In this document: positions 4,386 to 8,078 of the stretch, in pieces
Layout of the letters: each line of letters opens with the position of its first letter
How positions within the stretch are numbered: the stretch's first letter is position 1
Source of the DNA: Chloroflexota bacterium
GTDB taxonomy: Bacteria; Chloroflexota; Anaerolineae; B4-G1
NCBI GenBank assembly: GCA_011046405.1
Contig: DSAR01000508.1
Coordinates: 1 to 8,078 of the forward strand
Direction: 5' to 3'
DNA length: 8,078 bases
Program-made: the position numbers and the translations under genes
The notes under the pieces: model-generated
What the model saw: the letters and a program-made list of their open reading frames with translations, nothing else
Told to the model about the DNA's origin: nothing
Database searches by the model: none

Positions 4386-5243
4386 ATGACCCACCCACCC
4401 ACAATCGAAATCGCCAACGTAAACGGCTGGCGCAAGACCTACCAGATGCACAAGCACCTGGTACACGTGGGGAGCGACCCCGGCAACGACCTGGCGCTGG
4501 ACGATGGCGGTCGAGGGGAGATCGCGCCCCGACACCTGCAGGTTATTTTGTTGCCTGAACCGGCTGGATACCGGGTGGTCAACGTGGGCGACGGCGCCGT
4601 CTTCGTAGGCCCGGCGGGGGACGAAGCGCTTCTCCCGCGCGCAGCCCGCGACGTCGCCGACGGGGAGTGCGTCCAGCTGGGCGATTTCACGCTGACCTTC
4701 CGCGTTGGCGATGCTGAAAGAGCAGATGGAGATCAATCAACTGGAACAGGCCCAGAACCCGCGCCCGGCGCGCCTCAACATTCCGCCGATTCGGACGCCG
4801 CCGGTTCAGGCGTCATCGGGCTGACCCTGTCGCTCTCGCAGACCGCGCTGGGCCCCGACCAGCCCATTGAGGGCACCATCACCGTCCGCAACCAGGGACG
4901 ACAGACCGGGGTCAAGTTCGACCTGGCGCTGGAGGGACTGCCGATCGACTGTTACGATGTGGGACCGGGGCCGATCCTGTTCCCCAGCGCCGCCCGGGAC
5001 GTGCCCCTGCGCCTCATCCATCCACGCCGGCCAGAGCCGCCGGCTGGCCCTCATCGTATCCGCATCCAGGTCACGGCGCCGGAGGCTTACCCCGGGGAGC
5101 AGGCCACCGCCGCCCAGACGATCGATATCTTGCCCTTCTACGACCACGAGATGAGCCTGACCATGCCCGAGGTAGGGACCAAAGTGGGGCCTGAAGTGGG
5201 GCCTGAAACAAACACTCAGCATCCAGCTGATGAACTGGGGTGA
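4386..5243 (+). CDS. FHA-domain protein with C-terminal Ig-like domain
   Basis: This 285-residue protein has no signal peptide or membrane segment and is probably cytoplasmic. The FHA domain spans about residues 5-107: HVGSDPGNDLAL (27-38), EIAPRHLQVIL (45-55), YRVVNVGDGAVFVG (62-75) and the closing strand DFTLTF (100-105). An acidic, Gly/Pro-rich linker (108-143) follows. An Ig-like/CARDB-type domain covers about 144-250 (GLTLSLSQTALGPDQPIEGT; TVRNQGRQTGVKFDLALEG; GPHRIRIQVTAPEAYPGEQA). A short tail reads FYDHEMSLTMPEVG and contains the duplicated VGPEVGPE. FHA domains normally bind phosphothreonine, but the canonical GR is GS here (S30) and the Ser of SxxH is Ala (A47, before H50), so pThr binding is doubtful. 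ATG 4386 has AAGGA (4369-4373) at a longish 12-base spacing. The stop overlaps or abuts the VWA gene, which points to an operon. Confidence 0.85.
   Translation: MTHPPTIEIANVNGWRKTYQMHKHLVHVGSDPGNDLALDDGGRGEIAPRHLQVILLPEPAGYRVVNVGDGAVFVGPAGDEALLPRAARDVADGECVQLGDFTLTFRVGDAERADGDQSTGTGPEPAPGAPQHSADSDAAGSGVIGLTLSLSQTALGPDQPIEGTITVRNQGRQTGVKFDLALEGLPIDCYDVGPGPILFPSAARDVPLRLIHPRRPEPPAGPHRIRIQVTAPEAYPGEQATAAQTIDILPFYDHEMSLTMPEVGTKVGPEVGPETNTQHPADELG
5184..5207 (+). repeat. 12-bp in-frame tandem duplication in the FHA gene tail
   Basis: GTGGGGCCTGAA occurs at 5184-5195 and again at 5196-5207, encoding VGPEVGPE. The copies are identical, so the event is recent or maintained. Confidence 0.9.
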
Positions 5244-5247
5244 AAGC
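5237..5247 (+). promoter_or_regulatory. Ribosome binding site favouring the GTG start of the VWA gene
   Basis: GGGGTGA (5237-5243) matches the 3' half of the AGGAGGTGA consensus and overlaps the stop of the FHA gene. GTG 5248 follows 4 bases later. The alternative ATG 5230 has no purine-rich sequence in front of it. Confidence 0.5.
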
Positions 5248-7578
5248 GTGAGACCTACCGCCCGCAAGACGATAAAAACCCTCGTTGCGCCGCTGACCTT
5301 GCTCCTGTTCCTGTCCCTGTCCCTGTCACCAGGCCTGACGAATAGAACGGGGAAACACGCCCAGACCCAACAAGATGAGCCGCTGAACGTCGCCATCACG
5401 CGCATCGAGCACCGGCACTTCCCCCTGGTGACGGTCGACGTCACTGTGACCGGGCCGGACGGTTCGCCGGTGGAGCAGCTGGGCAGCGACAATTTCCGCA
5501 TCTTCGAGGATGGTGAAGAGGATGGTGAAGCGAACGAGCCGGTCACCAGCGCCTCCCTCGTGGTGGAACAGAACGACGCCCAGTCCCTCAACGCGATCCT
5601 GGCCCTGGACGTCCACACATCCAACGAGCGGCTGGCCCAGATTCAAACGGCGATGGGCATCTTCATCAAAGGAATAGGCGAGCAGGACAAAGTCGCCCTG
5701 CTCACCTTCTACGACGAGGTCCAGGTGATCCAACGCTTCACCGGCAACCAGGAGATCCTCCAGACGTCGCTGGACAGCCTGACGGCCCAGGGAACCCGCA
5801 GCGCGCTGGACAAGGCCATCTCGGAGGCGCTTGCATTGGCCGACGAACACGGCGCGAGCCGCACCGCCATCATCCTCGTGACCGACGGCGGTAGCGAGAC
5901 GGTCGCCCTCGATCAGGCCCAGGCATCCAATGTACCCGTCTACGTCGTCAGAATCGGGGACCAGATCACGAGTGAATCTTTGAGCGACCTGGCTCGGCAG
6001 ACCGGCGGGCAATTCTACGCCGCCCAAAACACCCACGAGATCGCCGACGCCTTGCAGACCATCGTCTGGCTCCTGCGGCAGGGATACCAGGTCCGGTACT
6101 GGTCAGACATTGAGCCCGACGGCAGGACCCACGCGCTGACCGTCCGCGTCGTCACGCACCAGGGCGTGGGTGAGACCCAGGGCTACATCGAGGCACAACT
6201 CAACAAGGTCGACGTCTCCCTGGTGGGAATCGTCGATGGACAGCCGGTGATCGGCACGTTCCATCTATCGGCCGAGGTGAGCACGCCCGCGCCGGTGAAA
6301 TCGGTGACGTATCGACTGGACGGCGAAATCCTGGCCGAACGGGACGAGCCGCCCTACACCTTCGCTTGGGATACGACCGGTCTTGCTCCGGGCGACCACA
6401 CCCTGACAGTTCAGGTCGTCGATAGGGCGGGGAACGGGGGAAGCGCCCGCGTCAGCGTCCAGGTTCCACCGCCGCCGTCGCCCCCGCCGCCGCCGCAACC
6501 CGCGCCAGCCTGGCAGCGCTACACGATGGGCTTGACCCTTCTCATTGCGCTCGGCGCTGTCGCCCTCACCACCCTCACCGCGCTCGGCGTGGCGCTGGCG
6601 TGGCAGCGTGTGCGCTACCGCCAGGTCTGCCGGGTGAGCGTAAAAAACATGGGCAACGTACCCAGCCGCTACCGCCTGCAAATCCAGGAGCCGAGCGGCG
6701 CGCTCAACTTCCGTTTCGCCCTGAGAGAGCCGCTGCCCTTCGCCGTCCCAGCGCCGGCCGCCGCCGAGAGGGCAGAGGTTCAAAGCAGTGCGCGCCAGCC
6801 CCAGGCAGCCCCGCGCCCACAACCAAAGCCACAACCAGGCTCCCAACAACGCCCGGAACGCGCACCGTCTTCCATCAACCTACACGGTGCCCGGGAGAAA
6901 GCAAATTGGCTGATGAACGTGAGCCGCGCCGTCGCCGACACAATCGGCGCCATAGGCGCGCTCTTGCCAAGCTCAATGGGCCGGCCGCTGAAGAATCTAT
7001 CGACCCAGCTTCGCCAGCAACAGACCGCCGCCAGTCGCGCCCAGAAAGCGCCCGGCGAATTCGTCGGCCGTGTCCAACGTATTCCCAAACGCATGTCGCG
7101 GGTTCAGCCTGCCGCGACGAAACGGGCAGCGTCATCTCGGGAACAGATCGCGCCAGATACACCCAGCCTCTCGATAGAGCGAGGAATGGGTCGAGAGACA
7201 GATCAAGAGAGGAGGCAAGCAACGAAGGAGGAAAGGATACGATCCCAACAGCGGCCAATCGCCGTATTGGAACAGGAGAACGGCTGGACGCGCACCCCAT
7301 CGACGCCGCCGGGAGAACGCCTCCCTCTCGATCTGCTCGTCACGCCGGTTGGACGGCCCGCCCAGACGCAAATCTATCCGTTCACAGTCATCGCAACATC
7401 CCTTGAGCAAGCCAGCGAAGCGCCAGCGAAAAAAGTCGATGGGCGCATCGAGGTCGCAGAAGTATCCTGGCTCCATCACACCCTCCCATTCTTCGCCCTG
7501 GCGGGCCTCGTCTTGGTCGAACTGGCGCTCGTCGCTTTGATATTCGCTTCCACCTTATCCGCATTCACGCCGAGATAA
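5248..7578 (+). CDS. Membrane-anchored VWA-domain protein with Ig-like domains
   Basis: Numbering is from GTG 5248 (776 residues); an in-frame ATG at 5230 would add six. GTG is preferred for its ribosome site and because it gives a clean basic signal peptide (MRPTARKTIKT plus hydrophobic 12-29). Order: a short strand-rich module with VTVTGPDGSPVEQL...FRIFEDGE (about 48-97), as in VWFA-related proteins; a VWA domain (112-279); a Big_7-like Ig domain (322-406; VKSVTYRLDGEILAERDEPP, LAPGDHTLTVQVVDRAGN); a Pro-rich linker (407-421); a membrane helix (425-451) followed by basic WQRVRYRQ; an Ig-like half (459-494); a low-complexity Pro/Gln/Arg-rich stretch (495-686); a second Ig-like half (687-742); and a C-terminal helix (744-769). 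This predicts VWA outside and residues 452-743 in the cytoplasm. The metal site is DVHTS (121-125) instead of DxSxS; T183 and D213 fit the other MIDAS positions. Ligand unknown. Confidence 0.88.
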   Translation: MRPTARKTIKTLVAPLTLLLFLSLSLSPGLTNRTGKHAQTQQDEPLNVAITRIEHRHFPLVTVDVTVTGPDGSPVEQLGSDNFRIFEDGEEDGEANEPVTSASLVVEQNDAQSLNAILALDVHTSNERLAQIQTAMGIFIKGIGEQDKVALLTFYDEVQVIQRFTGNQEILQTSLDSLTAQGTRSALDKAISEALALADEHGASRTAIILVTDGGSETVALDQAQASNVPVYVVRIGDQITSESLSDLARQTGGQFYAAQNTHEIADALQTIVWLLRQGYQVRYWSDIEPDGRTHALTVRVVTHQGVGETQGYIEAQLNKVDVSLVGIVDGQPVIGTFHLSAEVSTPAPVKSVTYRLDGEILAERDEPPYTFAWDTTGLAPGDHTLTVQVVDRAGNGGSARVSVQVPPPPSPPPPPQPAPAWQRYTMGLTLLIALGAVALTTLTALGVALAWQRVRYRQVCRVSVKNMGNVPSRYRLQIQEPSGALNFRFALREPLPFAVPAPAAAERAEVQSSARQPQAAPRPQPKPQPGSQQRPERAPSSINLHGAREKANWLMNVSRAVADTIGAIGALLPSSMGRPLKNLSTQLRQQQTAASRAQKAPGEFVGRVQRIPKRMSRVQPAATKRAASSREQIAPDTPSLSIERGMGRETDQERRQATKEERIRSQQRPIAVLEQENGWTRTPSTPPGERLPLDLLVTPVGRPAQTQIYPFTVIATSLEQASEAPAKKVDGRIEVAEVSWLHHTLPFFALAGLVLVELALVALIFASTLSAFTPR
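5304..5327 (+). repeat. Hexanucleotide tandem repeat within the signal peptide
   Basis: Four 6-bp units (CCTGTT once, then CCTGTC three times) encode the alternating Leu-Phe/Leu-Ser hydrophobic core of the VWA protein signal peptide. Slippage here would change the h-region length without breaking the frame. Confidence 0.85.
5506..5529 (+). repeat. 12-bp in-frame tandem duplication in the VWA gene
   Basis: GAGGATGGTGAA occurs at 5506-5517 and 5518-5529, encoding EDGEEDGE between the N-terminal strand module and the VWA domain. VWFA-related proteins normally have a single EDG here, so the second copy looks like an insertion in a loop. Confidence 0.9.
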
Positions 7579-7602
7579 GACGCGAGTTACAAGTAGGCAA
7601 GT

Positions 7603-8078
7603 ATGCAAGTACCGCAACAACTGGAAATCATCCATCCCGACGGAGAGGTCGCGTTCTACGACCTCGACCCGCGCCGAGGCGTGGTCAACATCGGGCGCGA
7701 CCCGGACAACGACATCGTCATCGACAGCCCGGTCATCGCCCCCTTCCACGTCGTGCTCGATCACCGGCAGCATCCCTGCTACGTGGTGAAGCTGAGCACC
7801 GAGGAGAACGTCGCCATCGACGGTCAGGCGACGCCCTACCACACGCCCACCCCACTGCCTGGATGGACGCCGCTGGAAATCGCCGGTACCACATTCATCC
7901 TGCTCGAGGAGGAGGGAGAAGTGGAACCACATAGGCCAACGGCGGAAACCCAGGCAGCGGCAGATTCCCAGGCGTCCCTATCGGGACTCAAGGGATTGTG
8001 GCAAGGGTTCGGCAAGATGATGCCCGGCGCGAAGAAATTTCAGCCGCCCCGACAAATGGATCAACTGCGCAAGGTCGA
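7603..8078 (+). CDS. FHA-domain protein (3' partial)
   Basis: ATG 7603 opens a frame that runs off the window; 158 complete codons are visible. A TAG three codons upstream in the same frame rules out a longer start; AAGTAGG (7591-7597) is at best a weak ribosome site. The FHA domain covers about residues 5-102: VVNIGRDPDNDIVIDSPVIA (27-46), PFHVVLDHR (47-55), YVVKLSTEENVAIDGQ (60-75) and the closing strand TTFILLEE (96-103). G31-R32 keep the canonical phosphate-contacting Arg, H49 is the conserved His, but the Ser of SxxH is Ala (A46). N69 precedes the VAIDG turn. An acidic Glu/Pro/Ala linker follows, then a basic segment GLKGLWQGFGKMMPGAKKFQ. There is no signal peptide, so it is probably cytoplasmic. 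It lies 24 bp after the VWA gene in the same direction and is likely the third gene of that operon. Further C-terminal domains are outside the window. Confidence 0.85.
   Translation, partial: MQVPQQLEIIHPDGEVAFYDLDPRRGVVNIGRDPDNDIVIDSPVIAPFHVVLDHRQHPCYVVKLSTEENVAIDGQATPYHTPTPLPGWTPLEIAGTTFILLEEEGEVEPHRPTAETQAAADSQASLSGLKGLWQGFGKMMPGAKKFQPPRQMDQLRKV

Noticed and set aside
4355..4395. Telomere-like AAACCC/TAAACCC units before the FHA gene
   Set aside because: Only short imperfect copies. No basis for a telomere or a regular repeat in bacterial DNA; probably chance plus the Pro/Thr-rich start of the FHA gene.

Overview
The window is GC-rich, tightly packed bacterial DNA. FHA, VWA and Ig-like modules sit next to a DUF4159 protein, and the toxin-antitoxin (TA) families are ones I associate mainly with Chloroflexota and cyanobacteria. 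I therefore infer a filamentous Chloroflexota bacterium (Anaerolineae/Caldilineae-like). There is no marker gene to prove this.

Left block (1-2731, + strand): a long 21-bp tandem repeat runs in frame into a DUF4159-domain protein whose start lies before the window. Three bases after its stop begins a 571-residue class I methyltransferase with a C-terminal 'regulatory' region. The two are almost certainly co-transcribed.

Middle block (about 2760-4357): a visibly less GC-rich island of TA-type genes, partly decayed. It holds an intact MntA-like minimal nucleotidyltransferase with a good promoter. Overlapping that gene is a HepT partner cut off after about 68 residues, so its catalytic RX4-6H end is missing. 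On the minus strand is an apparently intact PIN-domain (VapC) toxin followed by its Phd/YefM-like antitoxin, the reverse of the usual order. Last comes a small conserved-looking ORF, apparently shortened by a stop codon, that overlaps the first 28 codons of a nucleotidyltransferase truncated just before its expected catalytic motif.

Right block (4386-8078, + strand): an FHA protein with an Ig-like domain, then a large membrane-anchored VWA protein, then a second FHA protein that runs off the window. The first two genes abut or overlap and the third follows after 24 bases, so they look like one operon. The VWA protein has a signal peptide, an extracytoplasmic VWA and Ig-like part, a membrane helix, a long cytoplasmic segment and a C-terminal membrane helix. 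Both FHA proteins lack signal peptides and probably act at its cytoplasmic face.

The left and right blocks may once have been a single locus that was split by the TA island. The function of the DUF4159/methyltransferase/FHA/VWA set is not known to me. An envelope-associated signalling or protein-assembly role is inference from domain content only. I saw no RNA genes, CRISPR arrays or transposases.
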